Of a stretch of 64,000 nucleotides of DNA, positions 10,807 to 22,760 are shown piece after piece (within the stretch, counting starts at the first letter, position 1; each line of letters begins with the position of its first letter). The position numbers were made by a program, and so were the translations under genes. This stretch comes from Balaenoptera acutorostrata (taxonomy: Eukaryota > Chordata > Mammalia > Artiodactyla > Balaenopteridae), in contig NC_080070.1 of the NCBI RefSeq assembly GCF_949987535.1, forward strand, positions 11,909,770 through 11,973,769, in the 5' to 3' direction. The notes beneath the pieces were generated by a model. It ran no database searches. It was given only the letters and a program-made list of their open reading frames with translations, and had not been told where the DNA came from.

Positions 10807-11157
10807 GGGCTTCCCTGGTGGCACAGTGGTTAAGAATCCACCTGCCAATGCAGGGGACACGGGTTCGAGCCCTGGTCCAGGAAGATCCCACATACCGCGG
10901 AGCAACTAAGCCCGTGTGCCACAACTACTGAGCCTGTGCTCTAGAACCCAGGAGCCACAATTACTGAGCCCGTGTGCCACAGCTACTGAAGCCCGCGTGC
11001 CTAGAGCCCGTGCTCCACAACAAGAGAAGCCACCGCAATGAGAAGCCCGCACACCGCAACGAAGAGTAGCCCCTGCTCACCACAACTAGAGAAAACCCGC
11101 GCGCAGCAACAAAGAGCCAATGCAGCCAAAACTAAATAAATAAATACATTTTTTTAA
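10807..11157 (+). mobile_element. CHR-type tRNA-derived SINE
   Basis: It begins ggggcttccctggtggcaca, has box B as gggttcgagccctgg, then the ccgcggagcaactaag body and an A-rich tail with aaataaataaatac. It is flanked by a target-site duplication: aaaacttgagtaatg at 10792-10806 and aaaaattgagtaatg at about 11158-11172 (one mismatch). The duplicated tgagtaatg is direct evidence of retroposition. The body contains an internal duplication of the 'cacaactactgagcc' unit, usual in longer CHR variants. Confidence 0.92.
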
Positions 11158-11172
11158 AAAAATTGAGTAATG

Positions 11173-12454
11173 AAAATATCTCCAGCCACAGGACAATTAA
11201 GGCTAATAAGACCTCTGCCAAAAAAATGTCCAAGTACATTTGGAAATAAATGCATGAGGAGTTTCATCCATATCTTGGTCATTCATCACCTCACCAAAAT
11301 AGGATCCATGACCAGGATCTCTTAAAGTCTACTCTTAAGAGCAGAGTTCTGACCTCATGGGTCTTTAGTTTTGATTCTCTGTTCTCAAACTTTTTGTCAA
11401 GAACTTTGTGGCCCTGCTTAAGACAGCACTAAAAGCAACATCTATGTCCTGCCCAAAGATCTTGAAAGGCTGCAGAATCAAATGTTTAGGTACAAAGAAA
11501 ATTCCTGCACCACCTCCAATGATCTGGGACCTGGGATCAAGCCCTAGTGTGTGGGACAATTGGTATACTGGATCCAAACTAATATAGAACAAGTAAATCT
11601 GAAAACAGCTGGTCAAATATACAGATTAAGTACAATTTTAGTCTCAAATATTGATACCAACCAAATATACATAAAAATATGTGTGTGTGTGTGTGTGTAT
11701 GAAAAGATTCTAAGCAGAATTATGCAGTGGATATCTTAATCAGAATTGATGCTCTAGGGAGCTCTAGCTATTCCTCTAGTGGCAAGAAATTGATGTATGA
11801 ATGTGAATAGCTGGTTGCCCTTAGAAGGATCTGAGTCAATGTATCCCTTTAATTGTTACCCAAATCCTACACTCAAGTGGAAAAGGACAAAGAAGAACAG
11901 ATAGTACTGAGGGAGATTCTACTCTATTTTTCTTTGTCTTTACTTGAAGCAAGACTCCTTGACGTACACAGTTCTCAGTTTAAGGCAACAGTGATTTAAA
12001 TTAATTTGACTAGGATATTATAATTTCCTATCAAAAATATTCAAACCTCTTGGGAACCCCTCCAGAGATACTGAGATCTTGGAGTAGGGGTTGGAAGTTG
12101 GGATATAGTCTTAAGACATTTAAAGATCAAATGTAAAGGAAACATGGAAATTCTTTGAATCTGTGCTAGGGACAATTTGAATGAAGAAGCAATAAGATAC
12201 AACTGAGAAGCAGGTAGGACTTTCATCTTTACTTGCCATAATCCTGTTGTTATAATACAGACTTTAAAAATGGGGGAAAAGTATTTTTATGAACATTGTC
12301 ATGATTTCTACACAAGTTATAATGTGCTCTAATAACTAAATTTGGAGTTTTTAGAGTCACAATAAGCTACCCAACAATATTCTTATTATTATGAAATGCA
12401 TCATGCTCACAAAAAATTGCATAAAACATATGTACAATTCAAATAATAATTGTA
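11173..12454. other. Gene-free stretch with a (GT)9 microsatellite
   Basis: No gene or clearly named repeat was recognised. The only structured element is a (GT)9 run at 11681-11698. Scattered short open frames (for example near 11250-11430) have no family resemblance I can name. Confidence 0.4.
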
Positions 12455-12950
12455 GGAGGTGTGGCCAAGATGGCAGAGTAGGAAGACCCTGAGCTCACCT
12501 CCTCCCATGAGCACACCAAAATTACACTATTTACAAAGCAACTATTGATGAGAATGACCTGAAGTCTAGCAGAAAAGATTTTCCACAACTAAAGCTATAA
12601 AGAAGAACCACAAGATGGGTAGGAGGGGTGGAGATGCAGTGTAGTCAACACCCACACCCCAGGTAGACGACCCTTGAATGAAAGGATAATCACAATTGCA
12701 GAGGCTCTCCCAAAAGAGCGAGGGGTTCAAGCGCCAGATTGAGCTTCCCAGTCTAGGGGTCCTGCACTGGGAAGATGAGCCCCAAAACATCTGGCTTTTA
12801 GGCCTGTGGGGCCTGTGTACAGGAGAGCCAGAGGGCTGTAGGAAACAGAGACTGCTTTTAAACGGCTCATGCAAAATCTCACATGTTCAGAGATCCAGCA
12901 CAGAAGTTACTAATGAGGTCGAACAGTTTCCATATATTAATTAGACATTT
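12455..12950 (+). mobile_element. 5' end of an older L1 (5' UTR fragment)
   Basis: It starts gaggtgtggccaagatggcagagtagg, the typical 5' end of mammalian L1 with a YY1-like core, followed by the GC-richer 5' UTR (ctcacctcctcccatgagcac...). It stops abruptly near 12950, where sequence changes to antisense L1M. No coding part is retained. Confidence 0.65.
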
Positions 12951-12954
12951 AGAT

Positions 12955-13702
12955 TTTGGTTATTTGGTTTTGTTTTTGTTTTTGAAGTGCCCATTTAATT
13001 CTCTCATGCATTTTTCTGTTGGATTTTCTGTGTCATGATATTTCGTGTATATAACTGTGGTCAGTTCTTTGTGTAGCTGATAACTTCTCCCACTCTGGGT
13101 TGCCCTTCTTCTTAGGGTATCTTTCGATAAACATTGTTGCTTAACTTTATGTAGTCAAAGTTAGTAATCTTTTCCTTATGGTTAGTGCTATTTGTATCTT
13201 GATTAATTTTTTTGTTTACCCAAATTTCATGTAGATATTTTTTCTACAGTATCCTTCTAATATTTTATAAATTTTCTTTCAATTTTAGATCTTTGAATGA
13301 GTTTTGTGTGTAGTGTGAAGTAGAAACACAATTTCAGTTTTTAAAAACATGGATTCCCAGTTATCATAGCACTGTTCATTAAAAAGCTCCCCCCCTCTCC
13401 TCTCATCTACAGGGTCAAGTGTCTGTATATGGGTGGGTCTTCCTGGATACTCTCTCTTACTTTCTGTTGATTAATTTTTCTATCTCTATGACAATGCTAT
13501 GCTTTTGCAATATTTTTATAATAAATCTTGATATTTGTTCTACCTTTTTTTTCCTTGAGGAACATTCAACTGTTCTTGGTTCTTTGTTGCTTCCATTTAA
13601 ATTTTAGAATCAGCTCATTGCATTCTACCAAAACACATAAGCAAACAACTACAACAATAAACTCTGCTGGGATTTGATTCTAAGTAACTTTTTCAAAATA
13701 CA
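12955..13702 (-). mobile_element. Antisense L1M fragment (ORF2 3' part or 3' UTR)
   Basis: The + strand shows the familiar complement of old L1 sequence: cattagcactgttcatt-type text, gtcaagtgtctgtatatgggtgg, then ttttagaatcagctcattgcattctacc. Instead of running on, it ends at the 5' end of L1 copy 1, and the expected continuation is not found on the far side at 20486. Confidence 0.65.
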
Positions 13703-13712
13703 GGAGGAGCTT

Positions 13713-13723
13713 CAAGATGGCGG
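13713..13723 (+). promoter_or_regulatory. YY1-like site at L1 copy 1 5' end
   Basis: caagatggcgg matches the YY1 core (AAGATGGCGGC). A YY1 site at the same place in human L1 is known to position transcription initiation at the first base. The same motif occurs in copy 2 (35668-35677) and copy 3 (54154-54164). Activity here is inferred. Confidence 0.55.
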
Positions 13724-15691
13724 AAGAGTAAGACGTGGAGATCACCTTCCTCCCCACAAATACATCAGAAATACATCTACATGTGGAACAGCTCCTATAG
13801 AACACCTACTGAACGCTGGCAGAAGACCTCAGACCTCCCAAAAGGCAAGAAACTCCCCACGTACCTGGGTAGGGCAAAAGATAAAAGAAAAAACAGAGAC
13901 AAAAGAATAGGGACGGGACCTGCACCAGTGGGAGGGAGCTGTGAAGGAGGAAAGGTTTCCACACACTAGGAGCCCCTTCGCGGGCGGAGACTGTGGGTGG
14001 CGGAGGGGGAAGCTTCGGAGCCACGGAGGAGAGCGCAGCAACGGGGGTGCGGAGGGCAAAGCAGAGAGATTCCCGCACAGAGGCTTGGTGCCGACCAGCA
14101 CTCACCAGCCTGAGAGGCTTGTCTGCTCACCAGCCGGGGCGGGCGGGGGATGGGAGCTGAGGCTCAGGCTTCGGAGGTCGGATCCCAGGGAGAGGACTGG
14201 GGTTGGCGGCGTGAACACAGCCTGAAGGGGGCTAGTGCGCCACGGCGAGCCGGGAGGGAGTCTGGGAAAAGGTCTGGAGCTGCTGAAGAGGCAAGAGACT
14301 TTTTCTTCCTTCTTTGTTGCCTGGTGCGCAAGGAGAGGGGATTCAGACCACTGCTTAAAGGAGCTCCAGAGACGGGCGTGAGCCGCGGCGATCAGCGCGG
14401 ACCCCAGAGACGGGCATGAGACGCTAAGGCTGCTGCTGTCGCCACCAAGAAGCCTGTGTGCAAGCACAGGTCACTATCCACACCTCCCCTCCCAGGAGCC
14501 TGGGCAGCCCGCCACTGCCAGGGTCCCTTGTTCCAGGGACAACTTCCCCGGGAGAACACAGGGCACACCTCAGGCTGCTGCAAAGTCATGCTGGCCTCTG
14601 CGGCCGCAGGCTCACCCCACAACTGTACCCCTCCCTCCCCCCGGCCTGAGTGAGCCAGAGCCCCCGAATCAGTTGCTCCTTTAACCCCGTCTGTCTCAGT
14701 GAAGAACAGACGCCCTCAGGCGACCTACACGCAGAGGCGGGTCCAAATCCAAAGCTGAACCCCGGGAGCTGTGCGAACAAAGAAGAGAAAGGGAAATTTC
14801 TCCCAGCAGCCTCAGGAGCAGCGGATTAAATCTCCACAATCAACCTGATGTACCTGCATCTGTGGAATACATGAATAGACAACGAATTATCTGAAATTGA
14901 GGAGGTGGACTTTGGGAGCAAAGATATATATTTTTTTCCCTTTTTCTCTTTTTGTCAGTGTGTATGTGTATGCTTCTGTGTGTGATTTTATCTGTATAGC
15001 TTTGTTTTTACCATTTGTCCTAGAGTTCTGTCCATCCGTTTTTTGGGTTTTTTTACTTTTTAAAGTTTTTTTCTTAATAATTATTTTTTATTTTAATTAT
15101 TTTATTTTATTTTACTTTATTTTATTTTATCTCCTTCCTTCCTTCCTTCCTTTTCTCTCTCTCTCTTTCATATTTTCTCCCTTTTATTCTGAGCCGTGTG
15201 GAGGAAAGGCTCTTGGTGCTCCAACCAGGCGTCAGGACTGTGCCTCTGAGAGGAGAGAGCCAACTTCAGGACACTGGTCCACAACAGACCTCCCCGCTCC
15301 ATGTAATATCAAATGGGGAAAATCTCCCAGAGATCTCCATCTCAACGACAAGACCCAGCTTCACTCAACGACCAGCAAGCTAGAGTGCTGGACACCCCAT
15401 ACCAAACAACTAGCAAGACAGCAACACAACCCCATCCATTAGCAGAGAGGCTGCCTAAAATCATAATAATGCCACAGATACCCCAAAACACACCACCAGA
15501 TGTGGACCTGCCCACCAGAAAGACAAGATCCAGCCTCATCCACCAGAACACAGGCACTAGTTGCCTCCACCAGGAAGCCTACACAACCCACTGAACCAAC
15601 CTTAGCCACTGCAGACAGACACCAAAAACAACAGGAACGACAAACCTGCAGCCTGCGAAAAGGAGACCCCAAACACACTAAGTTAAGCAAA

Positions 15692-16583
15692 ATGAGAAGA
15701 CAGAAAAACACACAGCAGATGAAGGAGCAAGGTAAAAACCCACCAGACCAAACAAATGAAGAGGAAACAGGCAGTCTACCTGAAAAAGAATTCAGAATAA
15801 TGATAGTAAAGAGGATCCAAAATCTTGGATAGAGTAGAGAAAATACAAGAAACGCTTAACAAGGACCTAGAAGAACTAAAAAGCAAACAAACAATCATGA
15901 ACAACACAGTAAATGAAATTAAAAATTCTCTAGAAGGAATCAATAGCAGAATAACTGAGGCAGAAGAACGGATAAGTGACCTGGAAGATAAAATAGTGGA
16001 AATAACTACTGCAGAGCAGAATAAAGAAAAAAGAATGAAAAGAACTGAGGACAGTCTCAGAGACATCTGGGACAACATTAAACGCACCAACATTCGAATT
16101 ATAGGGGTCCCAGAAGAAGAAGAGAAAAAGAAGGGGACTGAGAAAATATTTGAAGAGATTATAGTTGAAAATTTCCCTAATATGGGAAAGGAAATAGTTA
16201 ATCAAGTCCAGGAAGCACAGAGAGTCCCATACAGGATAAATCCAGGGAGAAACATGCCAAGACACATATTAATCAAACTATCAAAAATTAAATACAAAGA
16301 ACAAATGTTGAAAGCAACAAGGGAAAAGCAACAAATAACATACAAGGGAATCCCCATAAGGTTAACAGCTGATCTTTCAGCAGAAACTCTGCAAGCCAGA
16401 AGGGAGTGGCAGGACATATTTAAAGTGATGAAGGAGAAAAACCTACAACCAAGATTGCTCTACCCAGCAAAGATCTCATTCAGATTTGATGGAGAAATTA
16501 AAACCTTTACAGACAAGCAAATGCTATGAGAATTCAGCACCACCAAATCAGCTTTACAACAAATGCTAAAGGAACTTCTCTAG
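15692..16583 (+). pseudogene. L1 copy 1 ORF1 (RNA-binding protein), broken
   Basis: ORF1p is the trimeric RNA-binding chaperone of L1. The frame opens with MRRQKNTQQMKEQ at 15692 and is broken near 15820-15832, where bases are missing relative to the other copies (aatcttgg|atagag). It resumes from the ATG at 15825 with a coiled-coil-rich segment (EELKSKQTIMNN, ISDLEDKIVEI), then the RRM-like core (IRIIGVPEEEE) and C-terminal domain (RHILIKLSKIKYKEQ, AETLQARREWQDIF). A TGA at 16527-16529 cuts the tail. A protein of about 297 residues is expected. Confidence 0.85.
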
Positions 16584-16641
16584 GCAGGAAACACAAGACA
16601 AGGAAAAGACCTACAATAACAAACCCAAGACACTTAAGAAA

Positions 16642-19600
16642 ATGGAAATAGGAACAATCATATCGATAATTATCTTAATTGTAAACAGATTAAATGCTCC
16701 AACCAAAAGACACAGACTGGTTGAATGGATACAAACAAAAGACCCATATATATGCCATCTACAAGAGACCCACTTCAGACCTAGGGACACATACAGACTG
16801 AAAGTGAGGGGATGGAAAAAGATATTCCATGAAAAAGAAAGCTGGAGTAGCAATTCTCATATCTGACAAAATAGACTTTAAAATCATATCTTGGGTCACA
16901 AATCAAGCCTTGGTAAATTTAAGAACACTGAAATTATATCAAGTATCTTTTCCGATCACAACACTATGAGACTAGATATCAATTACAGGAAAAAATCTGT
17001 AAAAAAAATACAAGCACATGCAGGCTAAACAATACACTACGTAATAACCATGAGACCACTGAAGAAATCAAAGAGGAAATCAAAAAATACCTAGAAACAA
17101 ATGACAATGAAAATACCACGATCCAAAACCTATGGGATGCAGCAATAGCAGTTCTAAGATGGAAGTTTATAGCAATACAATCCTACCTTAAGAAACAAGA
17201 AACATCTCAAATAAACAACCTAATCTTACACCTAAAACAATTAGAGAAAAGAAGAACAAAAAAACCTCAAAGTTAGCAGAAGGAAAGAAATCATAAAGAT
17301 CAGATCAGAAATAAATGAAAAAGGAATGAAGGAAACGATAGCAAAGATCAATAAAACTAAAAGCTGGTTCTTTGAGAAGATAAACAAAATTGATAAACCA
17401 TTAGTCAGACTCATCAAGAAAAAAAGGGAGAACACTCAAATCAATAGAATTAGAAATGAAAAAGGAGAAGTAACAACTGACACTGCAGAAATACATAGGA
17501 TCATGAGAGATTACTACAAGCAACGCTATGCCAATAAAATGGACAACCTGGAAGAAATGGACACATTCTTAGAAATGCACAACCTGCCGAGACTGAACCA
17601 GGAAGAAATAGAAAATATGAACAGACCAATCACAAGCACTGAAATTGAAACTGTGATTAAAAATCTCCCAACAAACAAAAGCCCAGGACCAGATGGCTTC
17701 ACAAGCGAATTCTATCAAACATTTAGAGAAGAGCTAACACCTATCCTTCTCAAACTCTTCCAAAATATAGCAGAGGGAAGAACACTCCGAAACTCATTCT
17801 ACAAGGCCACCATCACCCTGATACCAAAACCAGACAAAGATGTCACAAAGAAAGAAAACTACAGGCCAATATCACTGATGAACATAGATGGAAAAATCCT
17901 CAACAAAATACTAGCAAACAGAATCCACCAGCACATTAAAAGGATCATACACCATGATCAAGTGGGGTTTATCCCAGGAATACAAGGATTCTTCAATACA
18001 TGCAGATCAATGTGATACACCATATTAACAAATGGAAGGATAAAAACCATATGATTATCTCAATAGATGCAGAGAAAGCTTTCGACAAAATTCAACACCC
18101 ATTTATGATAAAAACCCTCCAGAAAGTAGGCATAGCGGGAACTTTCCTCAACATAATAAAGGCCATATATGACAAACCCACAGCCAACATCGTCCTCAAT
18201 GGTGAAAAACTGAAACCATTTCCACTAAGATCAGGAACAAGACAAGGTTGCCCACTCTCACCACTACTATTGAACATAGTTTTGGAAGGTTTAGCCACAG
18301 CAATCAGAGCAGAAAAAGAAATAAAAGGAATCCAACTCAGAAAAGAAGAAGTAAAGCTGTTACTGTTTGCAGATGACATGATACTATACATAGAGAATCC
18401 TAAAGATGCTACCAGAAAACTACTAGAGCTAATCAATGAATTTGGTAAAGTAGCAGGATACAAAATTAATGCACAGAAATCTCTTGCATTCCTATCCACT
18501 AATGATGAAAAATCTGAAAGTGAAATTAAGAAAACACTCCCATTCACCATTGCAACAAAAAGAATAAAATATCTAGGAATAAACCTACCTAAGGAGACAA
18601 AAGATCTGTATGCAGAAAATTATAAGACACTGATGAAAGAAATTAAAGATGATACAAATAGATGGAGAGATACACCATGTTCTTGTATTGGAAGAATCAA
18701 CATTGTGAAAATGACTCTACTACCCAAAGCAATCTACAGAGTCAATGCAATCCCTATCAAACTACCAATGGCATTTTTCACAGAACTAGAACAAAAAATT
18801 TCACAATTTGTATGGAAACACAAAAGATCCCGAATAGCCAACGCAATCTTGAGAAAGAAAAACGGAGCTGGTGGAATCAGGCTCCCTGACTTCAGACTAT
18901 ACTACAAAGCTACAGTAATCAAGACAGCATGGTACTGGCACAAAAACAGAAATATAGATCAATGGAACAGGATAGAAAGCCCAGAGGTAAACCCACGCAC
19001 ATATGGTCACCTCATCTTTGATAAAAGTGGCAAGAATATACAGTGGAGAAAGGACAGCCTCTTCAATAAGTGGTGCTGGGAAAACTGGACAGCTACATGT
19101 AAAAGAATGAAATTAGAACACTCCCTAACACCATACACAAAACTAAACTCAAAATAGATTAAAGACCTAAATGTAAGGCCAGACACCATCAAACTCTTAG
19201 AGGAAAACGTAGGCAGAACCCTCTATGACATAAATCACAGCAAGATCGTTTTTGACCCACCTCCTAGAGAAATGGAAATAAAAACAGAAATAAACAAATG
19301 AGACCTAATGAAACTTAAAAGCTTTTGCACAGCAAAGGAAACCATAAACAAGTCCAAAAGACAACCCTCAGAATGGGAGAAAATATTTGCAAATGAAGCA
19401 ACTGACAAAGGATTAATCTCCAAAATATACAAGCAGCTCATGCAGATCAATATCAAAAAAACAAACAACCCAATCTAAAAATGGGCAGAAGACCTAAATA
19501 GACATTTCTCCAAAGAAGATATACAGATTGCCAACAAACACATGAAAGAATGCTCAACATCATTAATCATTAGAGAAATGCAAATCAAAACTACAATGAG

Positions 19601-20092
19601 ATATCATCTCACATCGGTCAGAATGGCCATCATCAAAAAATCTACAAACAATAAATGCTGGAGAGGGTGTGGAGAAAAGGGAACCCTCTTGCACTGTTGG
19701 TGGGAATGTAAATTGATACAGCCACTATGGAGAACATTATGGAGGTTCCTTAAAAAACTAAAAATAGAACTACCTTATGACTCAGCAATCCCACTACTGG
19801 GCATATATCCTGAGAAAACCATAATTCAAAAAGAGTCATGTACCAAAATGTTCACTGCAGCTCTATTTACAATAGCCAGGACATGGAAGCAACCTAAGTG
19901 TCCATCATTGGATGAATGGATAAAAAAGATGTGGCACATATATACAATGGAATATTACTCGGCCATAAAAAGGAATGAAACTGAGTTATTTGTAGTGAGG
20001 TGGATGGACCTAGAGACTGTCATACAGAGTGAAGTAAGTGAGAAAGAGAAAAACAAATACCGTATGCTAACACATATATATGGAATCCAGAA
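16642..20092 (+). pseudogene. L1 copy 1 ORF2 (endonuclease-RT), broken
   Basis: ORF2p nicks target DNA and reverse-transcribes L1 RNA. The ATG at 16642 opens the endonuclease with the QETHFRPRDTY motif. About 348 bp are then missing, removing the VGDFN-type and neighbouring catalytic blocks. Later frameshifts lead to RT frames at 17326-18015 ([27 protein letters not shown]) and 18000-19157 ([34 protein letters not shown]), so the FADD catalytic core survives. A Cys-rich tail ([16 protein letters not shown]) lies in 19542-20147. It cannot give a functional protein. Confidence 0.88.
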
Positions 20093-20968
20093 AAAGAAAA
20101 AAGAAAAAGAAAATGGTCAGAAGAACCTAGGGGCAAGACGGGAATAAAGATGCAGACCTACTAGAGAATGGACTTGAGGATACAGGGAGTGGGAAGTGTA
20201 AGCTGGGAGAAAGTGAGAGAGTGGCATGGACATATATACAGTACCAAACATAAAATAGATAGCTAGTGGGAAGCAGCCGCATAGCACAGGGAGATCAGCT
20301 CGGTGCTTTGTGACCACCTAGAGGGGTGTGATAGGGAGGGTTGGGAGAGAGGGAGATGCAAGAGGGAAGAGATATGGGGACATATGTATATGTATAACTG
20401 ATTCACTGTTATAAAACAGAAACTAACACACCACTGTAAAACAATTATACTCCAATAAATATGTTAAAAACAAAAAAACAAAAAGAAAACCTGGAGTAAA
20501 TGTAGGTATTTAGAGAAAAATGAGGAAGCCTGATTGCCATCCTCAGGCTCTCAAAATGATTCCCTAAAATGGATTAAGACTAAATTAGAGAAGGGAGAAA
20601 TTGTACTGTTTTCCCTCAGAGTCCCAAATGCAGACACAGGACATCATCACCCACATAGCAATTCATGGGAATAGTCACCCATGCAAAAATGGAAAAAAAA
20701 AAAAAAAAGAATGATGACACTAATAGTCACATTCCATGTACGTATACCCCTGGGGTCAAGTAGGGATGAAAATGAAAAAGTCCAAGAAACTGGGAAGGAG
20801 ACCGGCTAGATTACAAGTAAGCTTGGACAGGAGGGTAAAGTCGGATGCTTTTCTGATTAATCTGGGACTACTTAAAATGTTCTGGGCTTCCTGGGATGGT
20901 GGGAGAGATATAATCTACAAAGAACATCGTTCATCACCTCAGTTCTTCTTCCCTATTGCTTCCTTCAG

Positions 20969-21306
20969 GTTGGATGCATTCGGGATACCCCATCATGTGC
21001 CACGTGCAGTCAGTGCCTGTGTTCCTTGATGAGAAGATCATAAGATCCAAAGGCATCTGGGGTCTCTTCCACGAGATGGGCCACAACTTGCAGTATTCTG
21101 GATGGATTATCCATCCTCATATCAGTGAGGCCATGTGCAACCTCTGGTCAGTCTATGTGAGTGAGACAGTGCTGGACATCCCCAGGAATCAGGCACACTC
21201 TCGTCTGAGTCCTCAAAGTCGGGAGCAGAGGATCAAAGTGCACGTGGACAAGGGAACCCCCCTGAGTGACCGGAACATGTGGACGGCTCTGGAAACGTAT
21301 CTTCAG
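20969..21306 (+). pseudogene. TCAF duplicate, exon-5 equivalent with open frame and HEMGH
   Basis: The acceptor is tccttcag ending at 20968 and the donor is cttcag|gtacag at 21307. The exon is 338 bp, exactly as in the intact gene, with the same phases and no stop. It retains HEMGH (21070-21084) and a downstream Glu (21127-21129) in [12 protein letters not shown]. By eye it is about 65% identical in protein and about 76% in DNA to the exon at 4345. It is called a pseudogene because exons 1-4 are missing and exon 6 is broken. The intact frame despite this divergence suggests it once belonged to a separate, selected TCAF paralogue. Confidence 0.8.
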
Positions 21307-21839
21307 GTACAGAGCAGAAATGGAGGGAAACGGGGACCACACTACAACTCCTTCAACACCGCCACCAGCCATGGGTGCACCGCCTCCCCTGGACATGGGA
21401 GATGGCTGCATGGTGGTGTCTCTCTGTGGCTCAGGTTTTACATGCCTAAAATGGATAATGATACGTGTCCTACTCCTCCCCTCCACCTCAGAACTTTGTG
21501 GAAATAAATGAAAGTGGGTGGAATCATTATGAAAAGTATACCATAACACAGTTCTGGCCATGAAACCTTGAGGTAGACTCGCAGCTTTGTCAAATACAAT
21601 ATTGAGTGGTTTCTCCTGAGTTATCTTTATAGTTCAGAAGACAAGAACATCACCTCATTATAACAATGCATTACGAGGACACAGGCTGGGGAAAGTGACC
21701 TGGTAGCAAGTTTCTCAAAATGGTATCTTCCTACTCAAACCCCAAGTGTGGACAAGTCCTAGTTCCATTATAAAATAAGTAACATGTGTAGTGTTTTTCA
21801 ACTTTTCAAAACCTCCCCTTCCATTTCCCCCATCTAATC

Positions 21840-22030
21840 CTTGCCAGCCTCATGAAACACATTAAGGACGTATTATCACAATCCTCATTTGGCAAGTGCA
21901 GAAGCTGAAGGTTAAAGGGCATAAGCAGTCTGTCATCGACCTTAAAATTGAGAGAAAGGGGAAGACCTAGAACTCAGGTTTGGTGTTCTGACTCCAGACC
22001 CCCGTGCCTTTGGCACTACCGCACACCGTC
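21840..22030 (-). repeat. MIR relic in duplicated TCAF intron
   Basis: attatcacaatcctcatttggcaagtgcagaagctgaagg and the following gaactcaggtttggtgttctgactccagacccccgtgcc are the complement of MIR. It is the likely equivalent of the one at 5395-5555. Confidence 0.6.
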
Positions 22031-22439
22031 TCTGGATGTTCACGATTCCAAAGATTCAGAGATTACTTCAGGCAGCAAAATAAATTTGGACTGCTCCATT
22101 TTCCCTAGCAATAACTAATCTGTCTGAGCATATGCATGAAAGAGTCATAGTGTCCCAGAAGCTTGACCTACAAGTTCAATTCAAAGCCCTTGGGGGCAGA
22201 CCCCCTTCACTGCTCTCTAACCTGGACTTCCATAGCTCTGGGGTTGGATTCAGGCCAGGTGGCCACCTCCCTGACCCCTCACCTTCCATTCCCACCACAT
22301 GGTCAAGATTCAAGTCCCGGGCATCTGTCATCCAAACTATTCCAATAGCCTCTTCACTAGTCTCCCTACTTCTATCCATGATCCCAACTGACCTGTCTTC
22401 CAAAGGTGATGACAAAAAAACCACACATTTCAGCTAATA

Positions 22440-22760
22440 AAACTTCAATAACTCCCTGGTGCCTTCAGGTAGAATGCCACACTCTTTAGTAACTGGCTCT
22501 GCCTTCTCCTCCTGCCTCGAGATCCAGATTCTTGCCTTCTTACTCATACGCCAGCAAATCCAAGCTGTTTACAGTTTTCAGAACACATTACCATGGTTCA
22601 TGTTTCTGTACATTTGCAAATATTGCTCTTTCTCACTGAAATAGTTTTGCCTTCTTTATACACCAAGAAAACTGTTAGTCTTTCAAAATCAGACCATTGT
22701 CACCTTTCCAAGAAGCCTTCCCTGAATATGTTCCTTTGAGATATTATTTACTTGCTCCCC
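22440..22760 (+). repeat. L2 (LINE-2) 3' fragment
   Basis: Contains aacttcaataactccctggtgcc, then attgctctttctcactgaaatag and caccttTccaagaagccttccctgaat, the familiar L2 3' consensus text. It sits in the intron of the TCAF duplicate. No equivalent was noticed in the intact gene, so it may have been deleted there. Confidence 0.55.

Larger units (their letters stand above)
13703..20485 (+). mobile_element. L1 copy 1, near full length, inactive
   Basis: This LINE-1 has a 5' UTR (13703-15691, with a CpG-rich block around 13970-14780), an ORF1 remnant, an ORF2 remnant, a 3' UTR, an AATAAA signal and an A-rich tail. It starts ggaggagcttcaagatggcgg. Relative to copies 2 and 3 it lacks about 348 bp of the endonuclease region (junction near 16885). 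The RT part is the best preserved of the three. No matching target-site duplication was found: the 5' flank ends ttttcaaaatacag and the 3' flank begins aaaacctggagtaaatg. Confidence 0.93.

Noticed and set aside
10807..11157. tRNA gene suggested by box A/B-like sequence
   Set aside because: The body, A-rich tail and target-site duplication identify a tRNA-derived SINE, and no tRNA cloverleaf is intact.
13970..14780. CpG-rich block considered as a gene-promoter CpG island (also about 35930-36760 and 54410-55110)
   Set aside because: All three are the same L1 5' UTR segment. No host exon or transcript signal is nearby.
14897..15442. 181-codon open frame upstream of L1 ORF1 (also 36616-37164)
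   Set aside because: It runs through the low-complexity T-rich part of the L1 5' UTR, giving Phe/Leu-rich junk, and is not conserved in frame among the copies.
18092..18550. Minus-strand open frame of 152 codons opposite L1 RT (also 40486-40893 and 59343-59750)
   Set aside because: It is a shadow of the well-conserved sense RT codons, present in all three L1s in the same place. No independent coding evidence.
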